From Comamonadaceae bacterium (GTDB lineage: Bacteria; Pseudomonadota; Gammaproteobacteria; Burkholderiales; Burkholderiaceae_C): DNA of 9,441 nucleotides. The notes under the pieces were generated by a model that saw nothing but the letters and a program-made list of their open reading frames with translations, was not told the DNA's origin and searched no databases. The stretch is taken from contig CANCDA010000094.1 of NCBI GenBank assembly GCA_947374705.1, positions 1 to 9,441 on the forward strand, in the 5' to 3' direction. Positions 1-6,138 of the stretch are shown one piece after another; positions within the stretch are counted from its first letter, which is position 1, and every line of letters begins with the position of its first letter. The position numbers were made by a program, and so were the translations under genes.

Positions 1-21
1 GGTGTGCGCCTACTCAACCCG

Positions 22-56
22 TTCGCCTTGAAGGCTTGAAGCACTGCGAAGGCGAA
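22..56. repeat. Inverted repeat downstream of the peroxidase gene
   Basis: TTCGCCTT at 22-29 pairs with AAGGCGAA at 49-56 around a 19-base loop; a smaller palindrome, GCCTT-G-AAGGC (25-35), lies inside the left arm. It is about 30 bases past the stop codon of the minus-strand peroxidase gene, so it could fold at the 3' end of that transcript. No U-run follows on the minus strand, so it is not a standard intrinsic terminator. It could equally be chance. The rest of 1-84 shows no gene that I can support. Confidence 0.3.
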
Positions 57-84
57 TTGATTGCCGTTGTGTGGCGATGTTTTT

Positions 85-1341
85 CTAAGGCTTGAACGGC
101 GTCAAAAACTTGGCATCGGTCGCCAGTGTGGTGTCGGTCAAGGCTTTGAGAAACGCCACCAGCGCCGCTTTGTCGGCCACGGTCAAGTTCAACGTGCGCG
201 GTGCGCCACCGGGGGCGACTAGGCGCGGGTCAAGCGCCGGCCCGGCTTGCACGCCGTTGTTGTAGAAGTCCACCACCTGGTCTAGCGTGGAGAAGCGTCC
301 ATCGTGCATGAAAGCACCGGCCACGCCCACGCTTTTGAGGGAGGGGGATTTGAAGATGCGAGTTTCACCGGCGTCCAGCCCATTGCTGAGGGAATTGGCT
401 GCTAAGGAGAAAGTCGGTGGGACGTGGCAGGCCGCGCAACCCACACCCACGCCGGGGCCACCCATGAAGAGGGCGCGACCCCGGTCTTCTTGTGCCGTCA
501 GGCCGGGCACAGGCAGGCTGCGGCCTTGGTCGGGCAGTGCGGGGTTAAAGACGCTGGCAAAGCCGGTGTCCCAGGCGCTGTTGACGGACACCATGCTGCG
601 CTCAAACTGCGCCAGCGCATTCTGGACGCGCGCCTCGGTCACGTTCGCGTCGCCAAAGGCAAAGGTGAACAACTCCTGGTAGTAGCCAATGGCTTGCAGC
701 TTGGGCAGCAGTGCAGCGATGCTGCCGTGCGTGGCGTCAAAACCCATCTCGATGGCGTTTTGAATCGGTTGGCTGGCCTGGAGTTCGACGCTGGCGGTGC
801 GCTTGTCCCAAAACATGCTGCCTGGCCGGTAGTAGCGGATGTTGCCCAAGCGCATGGAGTGCGCCGTGGTGAAGGCACTGCCCGAGAAGCCGGTGCTAAA
901 GCGCGCCGGGTCGCTAAAACTCGCTGCGGCTTGGTGGCAGGAGGCGCAGGAGACGGTGTTGTTGAAGCTCAGGTTTTTGTCATAAAACAGCACACGCCCG
1001 AGCGTGGCGGTTTTGTTGTTCACCACGTTGGCGGGTGGCGTGTTGTCCAGGGCCGTGACAGTAGCGTCGTAGTACGCGGGCAAGGTGGGGGCGGCGTAGT
1101 TGGACAGCGAGGTGAGGTTGAGCGTCAACGCACTGGCTACGGTGGCCACGGTGGCGGGCGTGGTCGCTGTGGTCGCTGTGGTGGCCGTGCTTGTCGTTGC
1201 TGTGCTGGTGACGGCGGTGGAGCCACCGCTAGAGCCACCGCCGCACGCGGTCAGGCCAATGAAGAGGGCCGTCAGCGAACTGAGCCGCAAGGCCTTGAAG
1301 AACATCGTGGGTGGGATGCGCATGGTGGTCAGGGTCCTCAT
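85..1341 (-). CDS. Di-haem cytochrome c peroxidase / MauG-family lipoprotein
   Basis: A 418-residue protein. Two haem c attachment motifs are visible: CASCH at residues 132-136 and CAACH at 302-306. The family pattern around them is good: GRVLFYD (115-121) before haem 1, HSMRLGN (161-167), FWDKR (177-181), an EMG (198-200) with the conserved acidic residue, and FMHDGRF (344-350) after haem 2, where the Met is a likely axial ligand. Bacterial di-haem peroxidases reduce hydrogen peroxide with electrons from small cytochromes or the quinol pool; MauG relatives instead oxidise protein residues, and the sequence does not decide between these. The N-terminus has a hydrophobic segment ending in LTAC (30-33), a lipobox, so it is probably a lipid-anchored periplasmic or outer-membrane protein. 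A low-complexity Thr/Ala/Val linker (about 41-72) joins the anchor to the enzyme. Start uncertain: Met7 (1323) has AGGA 11 bases upstream, Met13 (1305) would give a more usual signal length, and Met1 has no clear ribosome site. Confidence 0.9.
   Translation of the reverse strand: MRTLTTMRIPPTMFFKALRLSSLTALFIGLTACGGGSSGGSTAVTSTATTSTATTATTATTPATVATVASALTLNLTSLSNYAAPTLPAYYDATVTALDNTPPANVVNNKTATLGRVLFYDKNLSFNNTVSCASCHQAAASFSDPARFSTGFSGSAFTTAHSMRLGNIRYYRPGSMFWDKRTASVELQASQPIQNAIEMGFDATHGSIAALLPKLQAIGYYQELFTFAFGDANVTEARVQNALAQFERSMVSVNSAWDTGFASVFNPALPDQGRSLPVPGLTAQEDRGRALFMGGPGVGVGCAACHVPPTFSLAANSLSNGLDAGETRIFKSPSLKSVGVAGAFMHDGRFSTLDQVVDFYNNGVQAGPALDPRLVAPGGAPRTLNLTVADKAALVAFLKALTDTTLATDAKFLTPFKP
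1142..1218 (-). repeat. Low-complexity tandem repeat encoding the Thr/Ala linker
   Basis: The plus-strand reading has GTGGTCGCT twice in tandem (1160-1168 and 1169-1177), flanked by degenerate copies such as GTGGTGGCC. It encodes the TATT/TAT-type linker after the lipidated cysteine of the peroxidase. The unit is nine bases, so gain or loss of copies keeps the reading frame and would only change linker length. Confidence 0.6.
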
Positions 1342-1373
1342 TCATAAAACAAACCATTTGAATCACGTCGAGA

Positions 1374-1386
1374 CCCGCTTGGCGGG
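1374..1386. repeat. Small hairpin in the peroxidase upstream region
   Basis: CCCGC (1374-1378) and GCGGG (1382-1386) are separated by TTG. The hairpin lies about 33 bases upstream of the annotated peroxidase start and could be in its 5' leader. It is short and could be chance in GC-rich DNA. Confidence 0.2.
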
Positions 1387-1434
1387 CGTCGCGATGCGTG
1401 TGGCTTGGATTGTGCATGAGGAAAGCCTGCCACC

Positions 1435-1466
1435 ATGGCTGCCAGCCATTGCCAAATTAATGGCTG
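1435..1466. promoter_or_regulatory. Candidate operator: three alternating ATGGCTG half-sites
   Basis: ATGGCTG (1435-1441), its reverse complement CAGCCAT (1443-1449) and a third forward copy ATGGCTG (1460-1466) lie in the divergent intergenic region. The first two form a perfect 15-base palindrome centred on 1442. The last two form an 8-base inverted repeat (CAGCCATT at 1443-1450, AATGGCTG at 1459-1466) around an A/T-containing spacer. The two forward copies start 25 bases apart. Such arrangements often bind dimeric regulators, here possibly one controlling both divergent genes. No regulator gene is in the window, and a transcript hairpin is the alternative. Confidence 0.4.
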
Positions 1467-1563
1467 CGAATCTTATTGAGGGTGGCCTAGTCCATTTGGA
1501 TGATGACGGTGGCGCCAAGCCTGGGTAAATTTGAAAGGTCAGTTATTTTTAATTTTCATCAAC

Positions 1564-1569
1564 AAGGGA
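1564..1569 (+). promoter_or_regulatory. Ribosome binding site that fixes the lipoprotein start
   Basis: AAGGGA lies 5 bases before the ATG at 1575. This decides the start: the same frame is open upstream to an ATG at 1500, but only the 1575 start gives a normal lipoprotein signal directly at the N-terminus. The preceding 1527-1563 stretch is unusually A/T-rich for this window and probably holds the promoter and leader; I could not pick out a convincing -35/-10 pair. Confidence 0.65.
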
Positions 1570-1574
1570 ATTTC

Positions 1575-2612
1575 ATGAACTCAGGTACCAAACTCGGTCT
1601 AGCGCTCGCCTTGCTGTCAGGGCTTTTGGTGGCTTGTGGTGGGGGCACGACCACGACCACGACAACCACCACGGCCGCAACGACAACACCGCCAACAACC
1701 CCCGCCGTCACACCCACCACGCTGGGTGGTGTGGCTGCGATTGGCGCGCCCGTTGTTGGTGGCACGGTCAGTGTGGTTTGCGCCGGTGGCTCAACTTTGA
1801 CCAGCACCACCAGCAGCACCGGTGGCTGGACGGTCACCATCACCGACCAAACCCTGCCCTGCGCAACCCAGGTCAAAAACGGCACCATCTCCGGCGTGGC
1901 CAATACGCAGCTCTACCATGCGGCTGCGCTGGCCTTCGGCACGGTGAACATCACCCCGCTGACCGACTTGATCATGGCCAACATGTTGGGCTCCTCCCCC
2001 ACCACCTGGTTCTCCGGCCTGAGCACCACCAGCCGCCCCGTGGTCACCGCCGCCACGCTGGACGCCTCCCGCACCCGCATCATCAACGCGCTGGGCATGA
2101 CCAGCACCTTGAATGGCGGCAACCCCTTGACCGCTACTTTCACAGCAGCACCGGGCAATTTGTATGACGATGCATTGCGTGCCATGTCGGCAGCGTTTGC
2201 CACGGCCGGGACGAACTACGCGCAAATGTTGGCCGCGGTATCGGCCAACCCCACCAGCTTTGTGATGCCTGTGGGCTACAACTTCGCGGTGTCTTATGCA
2301 GGCGTGACCGTCAGCACCGGCACGACGACGACGCCTACGGCAGGTAGTTTGGTTGTCAGCGTGACCGCCCTGGGGATTGCAACGCCTCCCATTACGGTTA
2401 ACCCGGCCACCGCGCCTGCCTCGCAAACCGCCTTCTGCGGCGCTATGACCAGTGATGCGACGTTCGCTGGCTTGGCCAGAACAGGCGGGGGTACCTTCAC
2501 CATCAACAGTTGCACTTTCACGGGCAAAGTGGGCGTGGTCAATGCCACCTTGGTCATTACCGCACCCATTGCGTTGACGGTTCCTTATGTCATAACCTAC
2601 ACCTACCAGTAA
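1575..2612 (+). CDS. Thr-rich lipoprotein of unknown function
   Basis: A 345-residue protein. The signal is clear: a short basic N-terminus, a hydrophobic core and the lipobox LVAC (18-21), so Cys21 should be lipidated. Then comes GGG and a Thr/Pro-rich spacer (25-49) with nine consecutive Thr. From LGGVAAIGAPVVGG (50-63) the sequence looks like a small beta-sandwich domain (about 50-110), of the kind seen in other betaproteobacterial lipoproteins. A central, more helical part has NITPLTDLIMANMLG (125-139) and a possible helix at 196-224. A second beta-rich part spans about 255-345. Apart from Cys21 there are four cysteines, at 69, 96, 288 and 313, which could form one disulfide within each beta-rich part. 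There are no catalytic or cofactor motifs that I recognise. It is divergent from the peroxidase gene and shares its upstream region. The role is unknown; a surface or periplasmic binding or structural protein is only a guess. Confidence 0.85.
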   Translation: MNSGTKLGLALALLSGLLVACGGGTTTTTTTTTAATTTPPTTPAVTPTTLGGVAAIGAPVVGGTVSVVCAGGSTLTSTTSSTGGWTVTITDQTLPCATQVKNGTISGVANTQLYHAAALAFGTVNITPLTDLIMANMLGSSPTTWFSGLSTTSRPVVTAATLDASRTRIINALGMTSTLNGGNPLTATFTAAPGNLYDDALRAMSAAFATAGTNYAQMLAAVSANPTSFVMPVGYNFAVSYAGVTVSTGTTTTPTAGSLVVSVTALGIATPPITVNPATAPASQTAFCGAMTSDATFAGLARTGGGTFTINSCTFTGKVGVVNATLVITAPIALTVPYVITYTYQ

Positions 2613-2687
2613 GGTCAGCGGTGTAACGTCCGAGCCAGCAGGCCGGGCGTGCGGGTCTGAACTTGAGATGCCGCAGTGCTTCAACCC

Positions 2688-2707
2688 ATGGGTGCTAACG
2701 CACCCAT
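2688..2707. terminator. Hairpin in the convergent gap, over the gspF stop codon
   Basis: ATGGGTGC (2688-2695) and GCACCCAT (2700-2707) form a perfect 8-base stem with a TAAC loop. It lies where the lipoprotein gene and gspF converge, and covers the last codons and stop of gspF. It could end transcription in one or both directions, but neither side has a strong T-tract, so efficiency is doubtful. The remaining bases, 2613-2687, show no gene. Confidence 0.35.
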
Positions 2708-3933
2708 TGGTTCATCTGGATGATGGGCAGCAGCACGGCCAGCACGATCAGCATCACCACCAACCCCATCGCCACGATCAACAAAGGCTCCAGCAGGGTG
2801 GCCAGTTGCATGGCGCGGCGTTGCACGTCGTTGCTGAGTTGCTGGGCCGCGCGTTGCAACATCTGTGGCAACTGGCCAGTTTGCTCACCCAAGCGGGCAA
2901 ACATCGAGAGCAAGCCGGGAAAGCGTTTTTTCTGCGCCAAGGCGGACGCCAGCGGCGCGCCTTCACGCACCAGCACCAGGGCCTCTTGGGCATCTTGGCG
3001 TAGGGCGTGGTTGCTGAGCGTTTCTGACGCGGCTTGCAAGGCTTTGAGGATGGGCACACCGGCTGCGCTCAGCATAGCCAGGGTGCTTGCAAAACGAGCG
3101 GCGTTGTAGCCCCGGGCCAAGCGGCCCACCAGGGGTAGGGTGAGCCAAAGGGCGTCGAACCGCTGCCTGAACACGGGCTTCTTCAACAGGAACAGAAAAG
3201 CCGTGATAACGGCAATCAGCATCAAAAAGACCAGCCAGCCGTAGTCGCGCACGCCGCTGCTCAGGCCCATCATGGCCACGGTCAGCCACGGCAGGCTTTG
3301 CTTGGTACCGGCAAATACATTGGCCACTTGCGGCACGACATAGCCCACCAGAAACAGCACGATCACCACCGCCACCAGCGATACGATGGCCGGGTACAGC
3401 GCTGCGCCTATGAGTTTGGACTTGAGGGTTTGACGTTCTTCCAGGTCATCGGCCAGCCGCTCAAGCACCAGACCCAGGTGGCCACTTTGCTCACCGGCAC
3501 CGATGACGGCCGTAAAGATGTCTGAGAACTCGCGCGGGTGTTGCGCCAGGGCCTGGGCAAAGGGCGCGCCGCCATTGACCTCGGCGCGCAGTGCGGCATT
3601 CAAATTACGCTGGGCTTCGTTCTCGGCTTCTTCGGTCATGGCGCTGAGCGCGCGCTCTAGCGGCAGGCCGGCGGTGACCAACCCTGCGATCTGGCGCGTC
3701 CACAGCGCCAAACCCGTGGTGTTGAACACCCGCTTGGTAAACAGCCAGGTGTGCCGCCCTATTGGCCCTTGGGCTTGACCGTTGGCGTCTTGCGGGCTGA
3801 CGGAGGTCACCACCAAGGGGATCAGTGACTGAGCGCGAAGCTGGCTTCGGGCCGACTTGGCGCTGTCGGCTTCCAGAAAACCTTTTTGGGTTTGTCCCTG
3901 GGCGTTCAGGGCTTCAAAAGAGTAGGCGGGCAT
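2695..3933 (-). CDS. gspF: Type II secretion inner-membrane platform protein GspF
   Basis: A 412-residue protein, close to the usual GspF length of about 400. It begins MPAYSFEALNAQG, the typical N-terminus of the family. Two copies of the T2SSF domain are visible (about 74-197 and 277-400). The repeated signatures are GAGEQSGHLGLVLERLA (145-161) in the first and LGEQTGQLPQMLQRAA (348-363) in the second. Three membrane segments lie at about 181-203, 232-250 and 383-405, as expected. GspF sits in the inner membrane, contacts the GspE ATPase and the GspL/GspM proteins, and helps extrude the pseudopilus. It is the last T2SS gene here, separated from gspE by an opposing gene. No clear ribosome site precedes the ATG at 3933. 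The related PilC protein of type IV pili is an alternative, but the gspD-E-N-M neighbours favour GspF. Confidence 0.93.
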   Translation of the reverse strand: MPAYSFEALNAQGQTQKGFLEADSAKSARSQLRAQSLIPLVVTSVSPQDANGQAQGPIGRHTWLFTKRVFNTTGLALWTRQIAGLVTAGLPLERALSAMTEEAENEAQRNLNAALRAEVNGGAPFAQALAQHPREFSDIFTAVIGAGEQSGHLGLVLERLADDLEERQTLKSKLIGAALYPAIVSLVAVVIVLFLVGYVVPQVANVFAGTKQSLPWLTVAMMGLSSGVRDYGWLVFLMLIAVITAFLFLLKKPVFRQRFDALWLTLPLVGRLARGYNAARFASTLAMLSAAGVPILKALQAASETLSNHALRQDAQEALVLVREGAPLASALAQKKRFPGLLSMFARLGEQTGQLPQMLQRAAQQLSNDVQRRAMQLATLLEPLLIVAMGLVVMLIVLAVLLPIIQMNQWVR

Positions 3934-3960
3934 GGGTGGACGTTATCACGAAGCAGGACT

Positions 3961-3988
3961 TAAATATGCGCAGAAAATACGATGAAAA
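3961..3988 (-). promoter_or_regulatory. Weak candidate promoter for gspF
   Basis: Read on the minus strand, TTTTCA (3988-3983) and TATTTA (3966-3961) are 16 bases apart, with the -10-like box 27 bases before the gspF ATG. Matches to the sigma-70 consensus are only 4 of 6 and 3 of 6. The 61-base gap is clearly more A/T-rich than the flanking genes, and gspF has no co-directional gene immediately upstream, so a promoter here is logical, but the exact boxes are uncertain. Confidence 0.3.
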
Positions 3989-3992
3989 TACG
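3973..3992 (+). repeat. Tandem GAAAATACG pair before the membrane-protein gene
   Basis: GAAAATACG occurs at 3973-3981 and 3984-3992, an 11-base period, about one helical turn. The second copy ends two bases before the ATG at 3995. It lies between two divergent genes and could be a paired protein-binding site, or chance in a short A-rich stretch. It takes the place where a ribosome site for the downstream gene would be expected. Confidence 0.4.
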
Positions 3993-3994
3993 CC

Positions 3995-4750
3995 ATGCCC
4001 ACCCCCTCCCCTTCCCGCAACGCTTCCTCACGGTACGAGTCGTTAGACACCCTGCGCGGCGCAGCCATCGTGTGGATGACGCTGTTTCATTTCAGCTTTG
4101 ATCTGAACCACTTTGGCTACATCAAGGCTGATTTTTACGCCGACCCGTTCTGGACTGGGCAACGCAGTGCCATCGTGAGTTTGTTTTTGTTTTGCGCGGG
4201 GCTCGGTCAAGCTGTGGCGGTGCAGCAGGGGCAGAGCTGGTCGCGGTTTGGACGACGCTGGGGGCAGGTGGCGTTGGCGGCGCTGCTGGTGAGCGTGGGC
4301 TCGTTTGCCATGTACCCGCAGAGCTTTATTTACTTTGGTGTCTTGCACGGTCTGGCGCTCATGCTCATTGTGGCGCGGCTCACGGCGCGCTGTGGGGTTT
4401 GGCTTTGGCCTATGGGGGCAGTGGCGCTGATGCTGCCGTGGGCGGCGGCCTACCTGCACGCGGGCTGGCCCGGCGCGGAGGTTTTGAATGCGCCGGTATT
4501 GAATTGGCTGGGTCTGATCAGCCGCAAACCCATCACCGAAGACTATGTACCGCTGCTGCCTTGGCTGGGCGTCATGTGGTGGGGGCTGGCTGCTGGGGCT
4601 TGGGTGTTGAAGTCTCGGCCCCGGTGGCTTGCTCGCCCAGTTGCGCCCTCAATGCGCCCACTGGCTGTGCTGGGGCGTTGGAGTTTGAGCTACTACCTGT
4701 TGCACCAGCCCCTGTTGATGAGTGTGCTGGTGATGATCAATCGCGTGTAA
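3995..4750 (+). CDS. DUF1624/HGSNAT-like multi-pass membrane protein
   Basis: A 251-residue, strongly hydrophobic protein with roughly six or seven membrane segments (for example about 22-36, 59-75, 91-106, 113-129, 137-153, 185-204, 229-248). Features of the DUF1624 / heparan-alpha-glucosaminide N-acetyltransferase-like family are visible: RYESLDTLRGAAIVWM (13-28), FHFSFDL (31-37) with a possible functional His, FLFCAGLG (64-71), YFGVLHGLAL (113-122), YVPLLPWLGVMWWG (184-197) and SLSYYLLHQPLL (230-241). Relatives are thought to move acyl groups across the inner membrane; the substrate of this bacterial branch is unknown. The gene is opposite to the T2SS operon, between gspE and gspF; its last 14 bases overlap the gspE 3' end tail to tail. 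The ATG at 3995 lacks a clear ribosome site, but no better start precedes the conserved N-terminus. It is not a known T2SS component. Confidence 0.82.
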   Translation: MPTPSPSRNASSRYESLDTLRGAAIVWMTLFHFSFDLNHFGYIKADFYADPFWTGQRSAIVSLFLFCAGLGQAVAVQQGQSWSRFGRRWGQVALAALLVSVGSFAMYPQSFIYFGVLHGLALMLIVARLTARCGVWLWPMGAVALMLPWAAAYLHAGWPGAEVLNAPVLNWLGLISRKPITEDYVPLLPWLGVMWWGLAAGAWVLKSRPRWLARPVAPSMRPLAVLGRWSLSYYLLHQPLLMSVLVMINRV

Positions 4751-6125
4751 CGCGCACCAGCTCTTCGCGCGATGTCACGCCGGACTGCACCAGCCGTTCA
4801 CCGTCTTCACGCATCAGCACCAGACCGGCTTGCAGTGCGGCTTCGCGCAGATCGGCTTCTGAGGCGCGGTTGTGAATCAAAGCGCGCAGGGTGTCGTTGG
4901 TGCTGAGCAGCTCAAAGATGCCGGTTCGACCTTGATAGCCAGTCTGGCTGCAAGCGGTGCAGCCCTTGCCCTGGCAAGTGGGGCAGAGCTTGCGCACCAG
5001 GCGTTGTGCCATTACGCCCAGCAGACTGGAGCTGAGCAGAAAAGGCTCCACGCCCATGTCAATCAAACGCGTCACCGCGCTGGCGGCGTCGTTGGTGTGC
5101 AGGGTAGCCAGCACCAGGTGGCCGGTGAGTGAGGCTTGAATGGCGATTTGCGCGGTCTCGAAGTCACGGATTTCACCGATCATGATCACGTCCGGGTCTT
5201 GGCGCAGGATGGCGCGCAGGGCTTTGGCAAAGCTCAGGTCGATCTTGGGGTTAACCTGGGTTTGGCCGATGCCTGAGAGTTCGTACTCAATCGGGTCTTC
5301 CACCGTCATGATGTTGCTGCGGCTGGCGTCCAGGCGGCTCAGGGCGGCGTACAGCGTGGTGGTTTTGCCGGAGCCGGTGGGACCGGTCACCAACACGATG
5401 CCATGCGGCTGGGCGATCAGGTGTTCCAGCTGGGCCAGCACCGTGCCTTGCATGCCCACGGCCTCCAGCGTGAGTTTGTTCTGGCTCTTGTCCAGCAGGC
5501 GCAACACCGCGCGCTCACCGTGGGCGCTGGGCAGGGTGCTGACGCGCACGTCCATGGCGCGCGTGCCAATGCGCAGGGAGATGCGGCCATCTTGCGGCAG
5601 GCGTTTTTCTGAGATGTCCAGCTCGGCCATGATCTTCAAACGCGAGATCAGCGCCGCATGCAGGGCACGATTCGGTTGCACCACCTCGCGCAGCGTGCCG
5701 TCCACCCGAAAGCGCACGCTGGAGTGGCGCTCGTAGGGCTCTATGTGGATGTCGCTTGCGCCGTCACGTGCGGCCTGCGTGAGCAAGGCGTTGAGCATGC
5801 GGATGATGGGCGCGTCGTCCGAGGTTTCCAGCAGGTCTTCCACCGCAGGCAGCTCTTGCATCATGCGTGAGAGGTCGGCGTCGCTCTCCACCTCGCTCAC
5901 CACAGTGGCAGCGCTGGATTCGCCTTGCGCGTAGGCCGCGCTGATGCGCTGGATCAGCTCGGGCGCGGGCAGTGTGTCGATGTGGTGCACCTCGAACTTG
6001 CGCATGACTTCGCCCACGGCGCTGGGGGCAGACCCGGCGTGCAACCACAGGGTGAGGTCGCCCGAGTGGTCTTCCAGCAAGACCTGCTGGGTGCGGGCAA
6101 AGGCGTAGGGCAAGGGGTGGCGCAT
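4737..6125 (-). CDS. gspE: Type II secretion assembly ATPase GspE
   Basis: A 462-residue cytoplasmic ATPase that powers pseudopilus assembly while bound to GspL and GspF. All motor motifs are present: Walker A GPTGSGKT (248-255), the Asp box EDPIEY (276-281), Walker B VIMIGEIRD (313-321) and the His box GHLVLATLHTNDA (335-347). The N2 domain starts around residue 104 and includes ASDIHIEPYE (123-132) and RLPQDGRIS (175-183). A zinc-type four-cysteine motif is at C381, C384, C389 and C392. The two pairs are only four residues apart, whereas in well-studied GspE proteins the pairs are about 29 residues apart, so this lobe is unusually short. The region before residue 104 is less conserved. The start at 6125 follows gspD by 13 bases with no strong ribosome site, so coupling to gspD translation is likely. 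PilB of type IV pili is excluded mainly by context. Confidence 0.94.
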   Translation of the reverse strand: MRHPLPYAFARTQQVLLEDHSGDLTLWLHAGSAPSAVGEVMRKFEVHHIDTLPAPELIQRISAAYAQGESSAATVVSEVESDADLSRMMQELPAVEDLLETSDDAPIIRMLNALLTQAARDGASDIHIEPYERHSSVRFRVDGTLREVVQPNRALHAALISRLKIMAELDISEKRLPQDGRISLRIGTRAMDVRVSTLPSAHGERAVLRLLDKSQNKLTLEAVGMQGTVLAQLEHLIAQPHGIVLVTGPTGSGKTTTLYAALSRLDASRSNIMTVEDPIEYELSGIGQTQVNPKIDLSFAKALRAILRQDPDVIMIGEIRDFETAQIAIQASLTGHLVLATLHTNDAASAVTRLIDMGVEPFLLSSSLLGVMAQRLVRKLCPTCQGKGCTACSQTGYQGRTGIFELLSTNDTLRALIHNRASEADLREAALQAGLVLMREDGERLVQSGVTSREELVRVTRD

Positions 6126-6138
6126 GGCTGGGCAGAGA

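Noticed and set aside
424..1347. Long open frame (307 codons) on the plus strand
   Set aside because: It lies opposite the well-supported di-haem peroxidase and translates to Gly/Ala/Arg/His-rich low-complexity sequence without domain features. It is a shadow frame of GC-rich coding DNA.
1531..1556. TTGAAA followed by TAATTT as a sigma-70 promoter for the lipoprotein
   Set aside because: The boxes are only 14 bases apart, too close for a normal promoter, and I found no better spaced pair.
1500..1574. Extended N-terminus for the lipoprotein from the ATG at 1500
   Set aside because: It would bury the lipoprotein signal 25 residues inside the protein, and the good ribosome site points to 1575.
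1342..1574. tRNA, small RNA or CRISPR array in the largest intergenic region
   Set aside because: No cloverleaf, no regular repeat-spacer pattern and no terminator-like T-run; only the short inverted repeats listed as features.
1791..2684. Long open frame (297 codons) on the minus strand
   Set aside because: Antisense to the lipoprotein gene, Gly/Arg-rich and with no signal, motif or ribosome site; the plus-strand gene has a clear lipobox and AAGGGA.
3995..4750. The interrupting gene as a transposase or other mobile-element gene
   Set aside because: The protein is a multi-pass membrane protein with DUF1624-like motifs; no terminal inverted repeats, target duplication or recombinase motif is visible around it.
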